DNA of 64,000 nucleotides, from contig JXTC01000106.1 of NCBI GenBank assembly GCA_002914845.1, positions 619,747-683,746 on the forward strand. The letters run 5' to 3'. This document shows positions 1 through 10,708 of the stretch, piece after piece; the first letter of the stretch is position 1, and the number at the start of each line of letters is the position of its first letter. The translations under genes and the position numbers were made by a program. The DNA is from Trema orientale. Its lineage: Eukaryota > Streptophyta > Magnoliopsida > Rosales > Cannabaceae. The notes below the pieces were generated by a model. It had not been told where the DNA came from, made no database searches, and saw only the letters and a list, made by a program, of their open reading frames with translations.

Positions 1-1542
1 GGGCCCACGAAAAAACAGTTGGAGCTAGAACCAGTTATAGGTGATACCATTAGCATAGTTAAATTAATTTCAATAATAAATAAATAAATACATAAAAATT
101 TCAGCCTCACCCTCGAATCGATTCGAGCCGACTCCTCTTCATTCACCATCCTCCTTCCAGGGCTCTGAACCATCTCGCTCTGGTGCCATGGGCGACTGCT
201 TCCCCGAAGCGAACCTCAACGCCGTTGTTTTACCCTAAGAGCAAAGGGGACACCATAAAAATGGAGCTTCCTTCTCTCTCTCTTTTATTTTTGTTTCGTC
301 AATTCTTTGTAATGTCATTCAGAATGATTTTCTTTGGAATCACTGATCTCTACCTCTCTGGAATGACAAAGAGATTGGATCTGTTAATAGTTGACAAAAA
401 GCCTAGATCAAATCGAAGTCTGGACAGAATTTTAGGGGTTAGAGTAGTCGATTTGGGACAAACAACCTAGTCGAGATTTTTTTTTCCCCATATATATGTC
501 CGGGTAGAATATCACAATATCGGTAATCTCCATTTAAGATTCTTCTTTGAATCTTTTGCAATTTATTTTGATGTTTGTTTGACCAAAGAACCTTATAATA
601 TAAATAAGTAAGAGCAAAATACTCCATAAACTAAAACAAATTATCTCTTTGACCAAAAAATATCTATTCCAGCTTTTTTTTTTTGAACAAAATCTAATCC
701 TTCTGTATTTGATTTTTGTCTTCTTTTTTTTTCAATTTTGAAATGGTTCGTTTTCTTTTCTTTTTTTTTTTCCCTAATTTGATAAATGTATTTTTTATAG
801 TGGGTAAAAGTTAGAAAGTCCACTCCATAGATCAAAATATTAGTACACATTCTCAAAAACCCAAAACTTTTTTTTTTGTATGTATTCAATTCAAGATTAT
901 CAAAAATAAAAATCTCAATTCCAGATTTCTCACAAGTTCGAAGAAGACCATGAAAATCCATAAATTCAGATTTCCATAATTTAAACAGAGAAGAAGAAGG
1001 AGAATGAGTTCATAGGATTAACAAGAAGAGAGATTGGGGAGAAGAAAGAGGATAAACCATTACCAGAGAAAGAGGGAGAGGAAGAAGTAGATGAGAGACA
1101 AACAGATTTATTTTTTTAATTTTTAGTACGGTGATCGTCTATTACCAGAAGAAATATAAGAAAAAAGAATTTTTTAAATGATATATTTTAAAAATTAAAA
1201 TTCATAAATAAATTGGTCATAAATAATCAAATATCGGTCACCTCAATAACACAATGTATAAACTTGGCCCCACTTTAACATATCAAGATCGTTGATCTCT
1301 AATCCTACCGCTTAAAATAACTCTCTCATGTAAAGAGTGAAACTGAAGGAGCCTAGGTTAGACATACCCAAAAATACTATGTATCATGATAAACTTTAGC
1401 ACATTTTTTTGAGTCATTGGAGATGGTCTGAAAATACCACGTTGCCCTGCAATGGAGACGAGTTCTCAAAGAGGCTAAATACTTTAACCCCTAAACTCCT
1501 AGTAATACTTTTCTTCTTCTTGTTATTCAATTTTACAAACGA
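1..1542. other. 5' flank of HPR2; no gene assigned
   Basis: AT-rich DNA with T-rich and A-rich runs. A short open frame of 95 codons begins near 183, but I recognise no family in it. The stretch around 100-260 is less AT-rich than its surroundings and could be a leader or first exon of a gene that lies outside the window. The last 150 bases before the HPR2 start should hold its promoter and leader. No TATA box stands out. Confidence 0.5.
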
Positions 1543-2795
1543 ATGGAGACCACTGGCGTCCTTATGACGAACCCAATGTCCAGTTACCTCGAAGGAGAGC
1601 TGGAAAAGAGGTTTAAGCTCTTCAAGCTCTGGCACTATCCTTCCATGGCGGACTTCTTAAGAGAGAACGCAAATTCGGTAAAAGCAGTGGTGGGAGACAC
1701 CAAAATCGGCGCCGACGCCCAACTCATCGATTCTTTGCCGAGATTGGAGATGGTGGCCAGCTACAGTGTGGGCTTGGATAAGATTGATTTGAGAAAGTGC
1801 GAGCAAAAGGGGATCAGGGTTACGAACACCCCCGACGTGTTGACCGACGACGTCGCCGACCTTGCTATCGGGCTAATGTTGGCCGTTTTGAGGAGGCTTT
1901 GTGTCTGTGATGGGTTTGTGAGAAGTGGGTCGTGGAAGAAAGGCGATTTCAGATTGACCACAAAGGTGTTCGTTCGTTTTGTGTATTTTGCTTAAATTTC
2001 TACCGAGAAAAAGACCGACTCTGGAGTTTTGAAATGTGATTTTTAAGCCAAGTTTGGAAGTGGTTTATTTTGATTTGACGATTGTATCTAGCAAATTGAT
2101 AATCTAATCTACATGTATATTTTGCTTTTGCATAGTCCTCTGTTTTTATAGGCAACTGGTAATGTATAGCACAAGCACCATTGTTAATGACTTAATTCAC
2201 TGCTTTTCCATATTTCATTGTGTTTTTCTTGGTACTCTTTTGCTTATTTATTTACTAGTTTGGTGCCTCTTTTCAGTTTAGTGGTAAATCAGTTGGAATT
2301 GTTGGGTTGGGCAGAATTGGTTCAGCGATAGCTAAAAGAGCTCAAGCTTTTGGCTGCAAAATCAGTTACTTCTCTAGATCTGAGAAGCCATGTACAGATT
2401 ACAAGTACTACTCCAACATTATGGACTTGGCAAGCAATTGTGAAGTCCTCGTTGTGGCATGCGCCTTGACAAAAGAAACCCACCACATAATCAACCGTGA
2501 AGTGATCAATGCATTGGGTCCAAAGGGCATCCTGATCAACATCGGACGAGGCCGGCACATCGATGAACCGGAGCTTGTTTCTGCTCTAATGGAAGGCCGA
2601 TTAGGTGGCGCTGGCCTTGATGTGTTTGAAAAGGAACCAGATGTTCCTGAAGAGTTGTTCGGACTTGAAAATGTTGTCCTTTTACCTCATGTGGGGAGTG
2701 ACAGTTTGGAAACCGGCCAAGCCATGGCTGACCTTGTCATCCAAAATTTGGAAGCCTACTCTCTAAAAAAGCCATTGTTAACACCAGTTATTTGA
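1543..2795 (+). CDS. HPR2: Hydroxyphenylpyruvate / hydroxypyruvate reductase (HPR2/HPPR type)
   Basis: Two exons, 1543-1965 and 2277-2795, joined in phase 0 across a GT-AG intron, give 313 residues, the usual length for this family. It is a D-2-hydroxyacid dehydrogenase. Visible in order: an N-terminal substrate-domain part (GVLM...PMSSYLE), the core block [20 protein letters not shown], the Rossmann dinucleotide motif GLGRIG (about 151-156), and the catalytic triad Arg232 (NIGRG), Glu261 (DVFEKEP) and His279 (LPHVGS). Family members reduce hydroxypyruvate in the cytosolic bypass of photorespiration, or 4-hydroxyphenylpyruvate in tyrosine catabolism and rosmarinic-acid-type pathways. The sequence does not settle which is preferred. 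There is no targeting peptide, so it is cytosolic by inference. The start ATG directly precedes the conserved N-terminal block. The gene looks intact. Confidence 0.93.
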
Positions 2796-3402
2796 CTTTG
2801 TTGAAGGGTATGTATGAATTCGCGACTGATTTAGAGTCTTTTATTTAAGCATTCTTAGTTTTGATGTGCTTTCATTTGGAGAAAACCAATGTTGACCATA
2901 TTAAAACTCAGTTTAATTGTTTGTGTTTTTTGTTTGCTTAATCCAAATTAACCGATAAAACCATGGCTTACAACATATATAACACGAGTTTCTGATACTC
3001 ATTTGGACTGTAGAATCTGTCATTTCAAATATCATTAAGAAAAGGGTAGTCCATAAAAGATGGACACTACAATTGCTAAGCTTCATATATATACAAACAG
3101 ACAGGAAATATTGAAATGGCTTGAAGAAGCAATTCAGTGCTTTTATTCAGGGAGAGAGAGAGAGAGAGAGAGAGCTAAAAGTCCCAACTCTCAAACCGAT
3201 CAACATGAGTACCACTAGCTATAATTCTCTTCAAATGGTCTAGTTCTTTCCCTGATTCCCTGGCCATTTTTGTCTCCTTAATGATCAGAGATAGGACCAA
3301 AAAAAAAAAAAAAAGAGAGAGAAAAGGTTCTACTGTTTCTTTCTCCCCGTTCTCTGCCTTTCCTCTATAACTTTTTTGGCTATAAAAACTCTTGCTTTGG
3401 TA
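2796..3402. other. Intergenic between HPR2 and dynein light chain (convergent 3' ends)
   Basis: The two flanking genes converge here, so this holds both 3' UTRs and their poly(A) signals. It contains a (GA)n microsatellite of about 24 bases at 3151-3174 and an A-run near 3300. No further gene is seen. Confidence 0.6.
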
Positions 3403-3626
3403 TCACGAGGAGGAAGAAGCAGCTCCCTTGAAGATGAGAAAACTGAGTGTCTCCAGAGTAAAATAGATGAAAGATCCTTTAGAATGAGTGAAGAAACACC
3501 CAAAATTTGAACCCACCACACATTGCCAGCCACACCCATATCTCTTATCAAACTCCTGTCATTAATGAAAGACCAAAAAGTTCAGCTTGAGAATACATAG
3601 CAAGCTCTTTGTGCCAACATATATAC

Positions 3627-3658
<32 letters not shown>

Positions 3659-3798
3659 GCCTTTTTTATGTGGGCAGCAATAGATCTGCAATCAAAGACA
3701 TCATAGATATCCAGAGCCTGAGAAGCAGCAGCCATGGCCTGTATCTGCATCTTAACAGGCATATCAGTGTCCTCGATCAAAGCTTTTCCTTCCAACAT
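3403..3798 (-). CDS. Dynein light chain, LC8 type
   Basis: Exon 1 is 3661-3798 (46 codons) and exon 2 is 3403-3555 (50 codons plus TGA), together 96 residues, typical for plant LC8-like proteins. Diagnostic blocks are MLEGKALIEDTDMP, IAAHIKK, GWQCVVGSNFGCFFTHSKG and LETLSFLIFKG. LC8 proteins are small dimers that bind short linear motifs in many partners. Land plants lack cytoplasmic dynein motors, so the role here is as a dimerising hub. The acceptor (GACAG, then GAG TTT) is normal and the phase is 0. The donor is odd: the expected junction AAG is followed by GC inside a CT microsatellite instead of GT (see findings). The ATG at 3798 is chosen; a GTG two codons upstream was rejected. The coding blocks are otherwise undamaged. 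Confidence 0.88.
3637..3660. repeat. (AG)n next to (AT)n microsatellite at the dynein light chain donor site
   Basis: About 20 bases of AG repeat follow about 16 bases of mostly AT repeat. On the gene strand this reads CTCTCT... directly after the last codon of exon 1, exactly where a GT donor is expected. Confidence 0.85.
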
Positions 3799-5427
3799 CG
3801 TCACTCTTCTACACTTATCTTTGAGACCCAGTTGAGACTTTGCACTATTTTTACTTTTCTTTATGCTTCTATCTCAAAATCCCAGAAAAGATTCTCACAA
3901 ATCAAAGCTCTTAATTAGAGTGTCACAGAGAAATAAATAATGAAAAAAATAAGAAAGAGAGAGGTTTTGTAAGGACCTAACCCAGCCCACGAGCTTATCT
4001 CTTTGCCGATTTCCAAACGTAGAGTAAAAAGTGAATATTAAAATGGAAAACGGAAGGTGGGGTGGGGTGGGGTGGTGTGGGCACATGGTTCAATCGCTTG
4101 AGTTTCGGTGTCGTATTCTTTCCATACTTTTGGGGGTTTGTCCACGTCTCCAACCCAAACCTAGATTCTATTTCCCAATACACGATTTATGTATGTATTA
4201 TCCGGATAAATGAGATGACACTGTACTGACGATGATGATGAGATGAGTATCTTCTCTGCCTCTTCTCACTTTTGTCAATTGTCAGCCTTAGTCATGACTG
4301 AGGAGGATAATGATGGATTGGCAAAGATATAGCTGGTGAGGCCAAAAATTAAGCCAAGCTTTTTTTTGGAATTTACTGCTTATTTTACTTGTCCTTGAAC
4401 GCGTTGTGCCACGGAGGCACCGCTTCGCGAAAGTTTTTGCTTTTTCCGCTTTTTGCTTTGGCTTTTCCTCCTTTTTTTTTTAATTATTTATTTATTTTTC
4501 GCTAGAGTTTGGATTTTCCTTTTGAATGGTCATCTCATCTCATCTCTTCTCTTCTGTACTTCATGGTAACCAAACAATTGGAGCCCCATCATAGGAATAG
4601 AGAATCATAATCGTCCATTCTAATAAGATTCAAGGAAATCATGTCTATTGTTCGATTTTCCTTATAGGTTTTTGCTGAAAAATATGTTTCGTTTGATTTG
4701 TTGCATAATGCATTATGCATATGATGCATTAATTATTCAATCAAAAAGAATATCGTGCATTGATAACATTGGATTTATAAATCAGAATAAAATCTCTAGC
4801 AAGTTTGTTGAGGCAAGTTAGTCTCAACATAATTTTCTGTAACCATTGCTTTGGATTTACTCTTTATATAATCTGTATTTCTAGATTTAAGAGAAAAAAA
4901 AAGAAAAAATAATGCTAAAGATCCCACTTCATATACCACAGATAAGATAATATCAAAAAGGTAGATTAGAGATAGGATTCAAAAGGAGAAGAAATTGAAG
5001 ANGTGTCGTCTAACTTGTTTTGATCTGATCTGGCCCCCTAAACAAAGCCTTTTCTTCTTTCTTTATCTGCCCCCTCAATAATGTCCAGTGAAAAGCTGCC
5101 ACAGAAGCCCAGTGAAAATGCTCCAGGAATTCTGGTTACTTGAAAGTTGGCATTGTTTCACCCATGCAGAGAAAAAACCCATATCATTCTTATAAGTTCA
5201 CCTCTTACTTTCAAGTCTATTTTGGAAAACTTCAAATGAGATTTTTTTTCCCTTTCTAAATAAACATTGACAACATGTATCAACAACGAAATAAACTGTG
5301 CCAGAAATTTTTGTCCCATCTCATCAAAAGCTTGCCCATCTAATCTCACCTCTCTACAAATTTTCAGAACATGGGTACATATTCAAAAATCTATACGAAG
5401 TATCATATTTCTTCAATATTCTGAGCT
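3799..5427. other. Intergenic: dynein light chain promoter side and La protein 3' side
   Basis: Holds the 5' flank of the dynein light chain (minus strand) and the 3' UTR of the La gene. There is a perfect 16-bp palindrome GCATAATGCATTATGC at 4703-4718, followed by more ATGCAT words. One undetermined base (N) is at 5002. No gene is seen. Confidence 0.55.
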
Positions 5428-8322
5428 TTATTCCGCAGAATCATTTTCTCCAGGACATGCTCGTTTGCGTTTTTTGCCTTTTCTGAATCTGCAAGTTGTA
5501 AACAAAATATTGTGTTTCAGAATAAAATGAAGTCATATATAACTCTTTAGAGGAAGACAAAAGGAAAAGAAAAACACAAATTTTCTGAAATTGCTATCTT
5601 CAAATACTTCAGAGCAGAGGATGACAATAAATGAAGCGATTTATTTGCGTACCTTCCACCGTCTCTATTTTCCCGCCATCCATCCTCATTACAATGGTAG
5701 GATTTCCAATACTCCTCTTCAGCCTCGCCTGTAAATAGCAGAGAGGGGGAAATGGCTCGCATTCAATAATGAAATTCTAATAAAAAGGGTAATCAGGGAT
5801 AAGTCCACTGAGATATAATTTCTTAGAACCCAGCAGAAAGGCAAACAAAATAAACATATTGCTTCTTACCAGTAACTGCTTCTAAGAACACAATGAAGTT
5901 CTTTGAAATAACACCACCTCCAACAAATTCTGCAGCTGCACGGGCTCTAATAGCTGCTTCCGGTTCTTGAAAACATATGTAACCTGAATCTGCCCCAACT
6001 TCGAAGTCAACATACTGCAAGGAAGACACCAAAAGATGGTCATATGAGCCAATTGACTAGTGACAACTAGGAGGTAATATAAGACCGACGTATGATTTTT
6101 TAAGACTGCAGCTAACTACAATATTGTTTCATTTATTCAAGCACCCAAAATAAGGGGCCGGGTTGCAAATTTTGTCACAGGATTCGCTAGGCCTGACATG
6201 ATATAAAGAGAATCTTACCAAACATTACAAAATTGGGTTCTTGATTTTTCAGGGCTAATATCTTTCTAGTTGGAAATGCATACAACTGAAACATCTAATC
6301 CAATCCAGAGAACAGAAAGAACATAAGTTCTAGAAGTATGCAGAAGTGCCATTAACAAAATATAGGACTTCTATTGTTCCTTTAATATATAACAATATTT
6401 TCTTAAAGAGGAGTGTTCAAATGGAACTCGAGGAAGCAATATCCAAATTACCTTAACAATGCCAAACCTTTGAAAGGCATCCTTAATTTCCTCACACATG
6501 ACAGAGTTATCTTCTTTCTCTGCAGGAGTTTCTCTTGTTTGTTCAATCTTCTCTATAGGGTTGTTGGGCTCACTTTGATCAGTTTTTTCACACTTTTTGG
6601 TTTTAGTATTTTCTGTTGGTTTGTTCAAGTCAGTATCATTGGTGGCAATTTCCGCCTCTTCAACTGCTTGTTTCCCAAGTTTTGTATCCTTCTCCGTCTG
6701 GAAAATGCCTCCATCACAACTGACTAAACCAAAATTGTTATTGGTTTTTACATAGCCTCCAACTGATGTTTTCTTTAATTTTACCGCGATAAGTACACCT
6801 TTCTGGTACCTGACATCATTATCAGAAACAAATCAGGCACAGCATATCAGGTCAAAATGGAAGGTCTAAACAAACAACTATTAGTGCGAAAGACCAACTT
6901 TAGTTTCACAGCACCATCTTCCTTGTCGCTAGTGCCCGTTGATACATTGAACTTTCGAACATCTCTTATCAAGTTATCTCCCTCGGAATCGAACTGTTTC
7001 CTGAATTACACATGATAAAACAACGTCCAATGAGACAATTGAAAAGCTAAAGACAGTTGACAATGCCTACATTAACATATTGTCTCTATCCAACTTGAAA
7101 AACACTCCTAAAGGATTCCTCGATCTATTTCATTTACTTTTCAAATGTTGAGCAGAACTAACATCAGCTGTAAGCATTAATACTACTGTCCTAGTTGACT
7201 ATCCAAGTCAAATCCTCAAAGGAGACACTGGGTAGGCATGGATAAGAAAATATTTTTAAGTTAAGAAAAGATTAATTTCTATAAACATCAAACAGCCAGG
7301 ACTTACTTTTGCTTTAACTCTAACTTGGTACCAGCATAAATCAAGTTTTGCTTCAGAACATTATCAGCATCTCCAGCAATTGAGAACTCAATTAAAGCAG
7401 TGCCACAAAAGCATCTTTTGTCAGCAACATGAGATGGTAGCCTCACACTATTAATCTATACAAGAAACAGAAACAAGGTAAGAATAATCTTAAGTACAAT
7501 AACTTAAAATACAATTTGCAAAAATAGCTTTATAGTAACAAAGAAAGCTGAAGGCTATACCTTGCCAAAATTCGCAAAGAAAACTTCCAAATCTTCAATC
7601 TTGATATCATATTCTAAAGGTGAGACCGCAATGGTTCTTACATCCACTTGCTCAATTACCTCTTCTGGCTCATTAAGCTCACTAACTCGGCCAACCCTTT
7701 TCCCTTTCACCAACCCAAAACCAAAATATAGAGTCAAATTCCACAAATTAACATAAATAACTAAATCCCCAAAAAATTCCAAGTGGCTTAACAAAGTGTA
7801 GAATTCCCTCCTCACCATCATCAGAAACTTTTAAGCAATTGGATTTTCGCAAAATTTCAGCCACGGATTTTACAATTCGATCGGGAACATCGCCACGCTT
7901 AGTGTTACGACTCAAACAAAGAAAATTTCTCATCCGAGAGAAGGTACATATGAGAGCCAAGCTAACCACTAAAACCCACTAATAGTCAAAGATCATGAAC
8001 AACAAGAATTTATATACATAAAATTATACGCATATTATACCCAGATAGAGGTCGTATAAATGAATGTATGATACGTAAAGGTATGGAAATAGGCAAAGGA
8101 TACAGCCATTAGGGCTCCGAGAGACTGATTTCCTGAGAAAGTCGTCTCGAGGAAGATTGCTATCGCTGAAGTAAAACTCAACCTGCAAAAACTAGTAATG
8201 GGTTTTCTCGTACTCATGAATGCAAAGAATGAAATTAATTTTATAGGGCGTGAATGAAATATTAAATATTCTTTTACCTGACGGAGAACCTTGTTCTGGG
8301 TCTCCTCGTCCCAAGACGCCAT
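5428..8322 (-). CDS. La protein (La motif + two RRMs), La1 type
   Basis: Ten exons give 436 residues: 8278-8322, 8104-8182, 7816-7968, 7561-7703, 7307-7455, 6899-7000, 6452-6809, 5870-6014, 5653-5728, 5428-5488. All junctions are GT-AG and the total length is an exact multiple of three. The La motif covers about residues 5-92 (VEFYFSDSNLP, SLALICTFSRMRNFL). RRM1 follows at about 105-185 (VRTIAVSPLEYDIKIEDL). A charged, Lys/Glu-rich linker follows, then RRM2 at about 318-410 (FQRFGIVK, FEVGADSGYICF). A basic C-terminal tail (FRKGKKRKRA) could be a nuclear localisation signal. La binds the UUU-OH end of RNA polymerase III transcripts such as pre-tRNAs and protects them in the nucleus. An initiator tRNA gene lies 120 bp upstream on the other strand; I take that as coincidence. 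The gene looks intact. Confidence 0.93.
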
Positions 8323-8445
8323 TTTTCTGAGAAGTAAGGACACTGGTTTTGGTTTTGCCGCGTTAGGTTGGGATTTTAAGGCTTAAGTCTCAGAGATTTC
8401 AGAATTTGAGAACTTTTACTAATATTTATATGTATATATCACCGA

Positions 8446-8517
8446 ATCAGAGTGGCGCAGCGGAAGCGTGGTGGGCCCATAACCCACAGGTCCCAGGATC
8501 GAAACCTGGCTCTGATA
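8446..8517 (+). tRNA. Initiator tRNA-Met (CAU)
   Basis: This is a 72-base gene without intron. The acceptor stem ATCAGAG pairs with CTCTGAT and the discriminator base is A. The anticodon stem GTGGG/CCCAC frames the loop CCCATAA, with anticodon CAT at 8478-8480. The T arm is CCCAGGATCGAAACCTGG, which also serves as the B box. The first pair is A-U, and three G-C pairs stand at the base of the anticodon stem; both are initiator hallmarks. CCA is not encoded, as usual for nuclear genes. A T-rich run from about 8539 can end pol III transcription. Its product starts cytosolic translation. Confidence 0.97.
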
Positions 8518-8586
8518 CTTGGAGAAAGCTTCCCGCACCGTTTTTCCTTTTTTTTTTTACTTACTTTTTTCTCCTTTACATGTGAG

Positions 8587-8685
8587 AAACGACATGTGAT
8601 TTATCTTAACGTATCAAACGACACTTACGTAACCAAATGATAAAAAGAACGACATGCAATTTTCGATTCTGACTTTAAACGACAT
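8587..8685. repeat. Four ACGACA(T/C) boxes at about 30-bp spacing
   Basis: The word ACGACAT, or ACGACAC in one copy, starts at 8589, 8618, 8649 and 8679, so spacings are 29, 31 and 30 bp. Flanking bases agree partly (AAACGACATGT twice). This is a degenerate short tandem repeat just downstream of the tRNA gene. No function can be read from it. Confidence 0.6.
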
Positions 8686-9217
8686 GTAGCTTTCTGCTAT
8701 TAAAATGTCATTCCGTGGAATTTTAAAGCGTTGTGAAGTGTGTACAGCATAAAGCTTGTGATTCGAAGATCACATGTTCGTATACTACTTTCTAGCAATT
8801 TGAACTAATTAGTCACGTTAAAATGTTGCTAGGTTAATTTCATTTATGGCTGCTTTTTTTCTTTTCTTCTTTTTTTTTTCCCTCTTCCCGAGAAGGCATT
8901 AATGGCTTAATCATAATTTTTGTACCATTTTCGTCTCTAATTTTTCAATTCAAATAGTATGTTACTTTTAAGCTTTGATAGAGTTACATTGTTGGTCGTT
9001 CAATAAAAGTATCTAATATCATGGCCCATTAATAGATAACACAATATTTAAATTAAAAATTCAGCAACCAAAATAACACAAAGAACTTAATAAGAAACAA
9101 ACAATACCCCATTTCGTATTTTAAACTTCTCTTTCTTATTTTGAACATTGAATAACCATACTAGAAGACTTTCTTGAATAAAATGTCACTCTGAACTTTT
9201 CAAAATGAAACTTTATT

Positions 9218-9255
9218 GAAACCTGGCTCTGATAATTAGAGAGAGCTTCCCACAC
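9218..9255 (+). pseudogene. Partial duplicate of the initiator tRNA 3' end
   Basis: GAAACCTGGCTCTGATA, the last 17 bases of the tRNA, recurs exactly. It is followed by a diverged copy of the tRNA's downstream flank (GAGAGAGCTTCCCACAC against GGAGAAAGCTTCCCGCAC). The 5' part of the tRNA is absent, so this cannot fold or function. Confidence 0.85.
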
Positions 9256-10517
9256 ACTTATTTTCCCTACTTTTTTCTTACCTTAACGTATGCTTGAAAA
9301 ACACTTTCACTTCTTTAACAGTACTGTTTACAATAATAGCACCTACTTTTTCATTTGTTTTTAAGTGTAGATCAGTGGGTCACTAACAATTAAATACTAA
9401 TAATGCAAATAATACAATATTCAAACAAAATGTATAGATTATGGAGTAATCACTGTCGTTGGCTGATTAGTATAACAGCATATAGAATAAATTTTTATTT
9501 CTTTTTCCATCCATAACAATGTAATGATATACCTAGATGATCTAGTCATCTACGTCCACATCTTAAGAAAGTTGTTGCAAGCTATGTTATAATATGATTC
9601 TTAAAAAAAAAAAAAAAAAAAAGAACTGTTTTTGGCATTTAGCAACAAAGAGAAAAAAAAATACAATCAAAAGTAGTAATGGGTGGGCCAATCTATAAAA
9701 GAAACAAGCACTCAACTCCGAATATTATATTATTATTAGTAGTCGGTACTTTGTCAAAACTCTTATCAGAGACAAAAGAAAATAATGGCATAATTCGGAT
9801 TTGGGAGCATATTATTCACAAATACGTAGTAATAAAAAAATGTGCCAAATACTCTGCCGACACTTAATGCATATCGCTGACTTATGAAACTAGTCTAAGC
9901 TTTGGCACTAGGCTTCGACTCCGAACCTAAAATTATTTATTTTTATTTAAAAAAACTTACACTAACATCTTTGTTTTATGTATAAATTATATTGATATCC
10001 CCTAACCTAAGATAATTACAAGAACACCCGTTATGTCTAAAAACAAGTTCGAAAAATCAATGAAATTTTCACACCTGGTTTTTTTATGCTTTAAATTTTG
10101 ACAACTAAGGGTTATTTTAATAGATTTTTTTTTTCGATTAGATCGCCAAAAGCTTAATTTTAGTCAAATTTATTTAAAAGAAAAGGCGTTTGTGTAATTC
10201 TTTAGAATCTAAGGGGTGTTACTGTAAATATTTATTAGTCTAAAGGGTGTGAAATTTTTTTTTATATAAACTAAAAGCTAAAGTATTATTGTAATTTGTT
10301 CTTATATATATTTTTATTATCTCTTGGCTTATTTTTGGCTTTGCTAAGCGTGCCATCTTTAGCAGCCTCACGCTATTGGTCAGAAAAACAAAGGAGAAGA
10401 AAGGCTTCTCTGTCTCCCACTCCCTCTGTCTTCTTTACAACCAAAAAACAGAGAGCCAAGTAGCCAAAACCACTAGCTTATTCATTCAGTCTTCGGTTGG
10501 TTCATCCCAAATTATTT

Positions 10518-10620
10518 AACTTTCTTGAAAATTAATCAAAGGGGTATGTTTCATTTCAATTTTTAATTCTTGAACTTTCTTGAAATTAATCAAAAGGGTA
10601 TGTTTCATTTCAATTTTTTT
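10518..10620 (+). repeat. 55-bp tandem duplication in the LEA_2 leader
   Basis: The segment starting AACTTTCTTGAAA and running to CATTTCAATTTTT occurs twice, at 10518 and 10573, with few differences. Both copies contain GGGTATGTTTC, a good match to a plant 5' splice site. A T-rich tract ending in TAG follows at 10633. A short leader intron is therefore possible. Confidence 0.7.
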
Positions 10621-10708
10621 TCTTTTTTTTTAGCTCTTTAAGCTCAAATATTGAAAATTTTCTTTAGTACAGGCCAATTTTTTCTATACAGAAAAAAAAA
10701 AAAAAAAA

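Larger units (their letters stand above)
8518..10708. other. Intergenic between tRNA and LEA_2 gene
   Basis: AT-rich sequence with an A-run near 9602-9622 and no convincing gene. It holds the short 30-bp-spaced repeat and the partial tRNA copy listed separately. The last 300 bases are the promoter and leader of the LEA_2 gene. Confidence 0.6.

Noticed and set aside
183-470. 95-codon open frame near the left edge
   Set aside because: No family resemblance, low-complexity composition, no supported splice partner in the window.
3802-3804. GTG as start of the dynein light chain
   Set aside because: The ATG at 3798 opens the conserved MLEGKA block; plant nuclear genes rarely start with GTG.
3670-3918. 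Plus-strand open frame over dynein light chain exon 1
   Set aside because: It is the antisense shadow of the conserved LC8 coding exon.
4703-4718. Perfect 16-bp palindrome GCATAATGCATTATGC as a regulatory operator
   Set aside because: A single AT-rich palindrome with no second copy or conserved context; could be chance.
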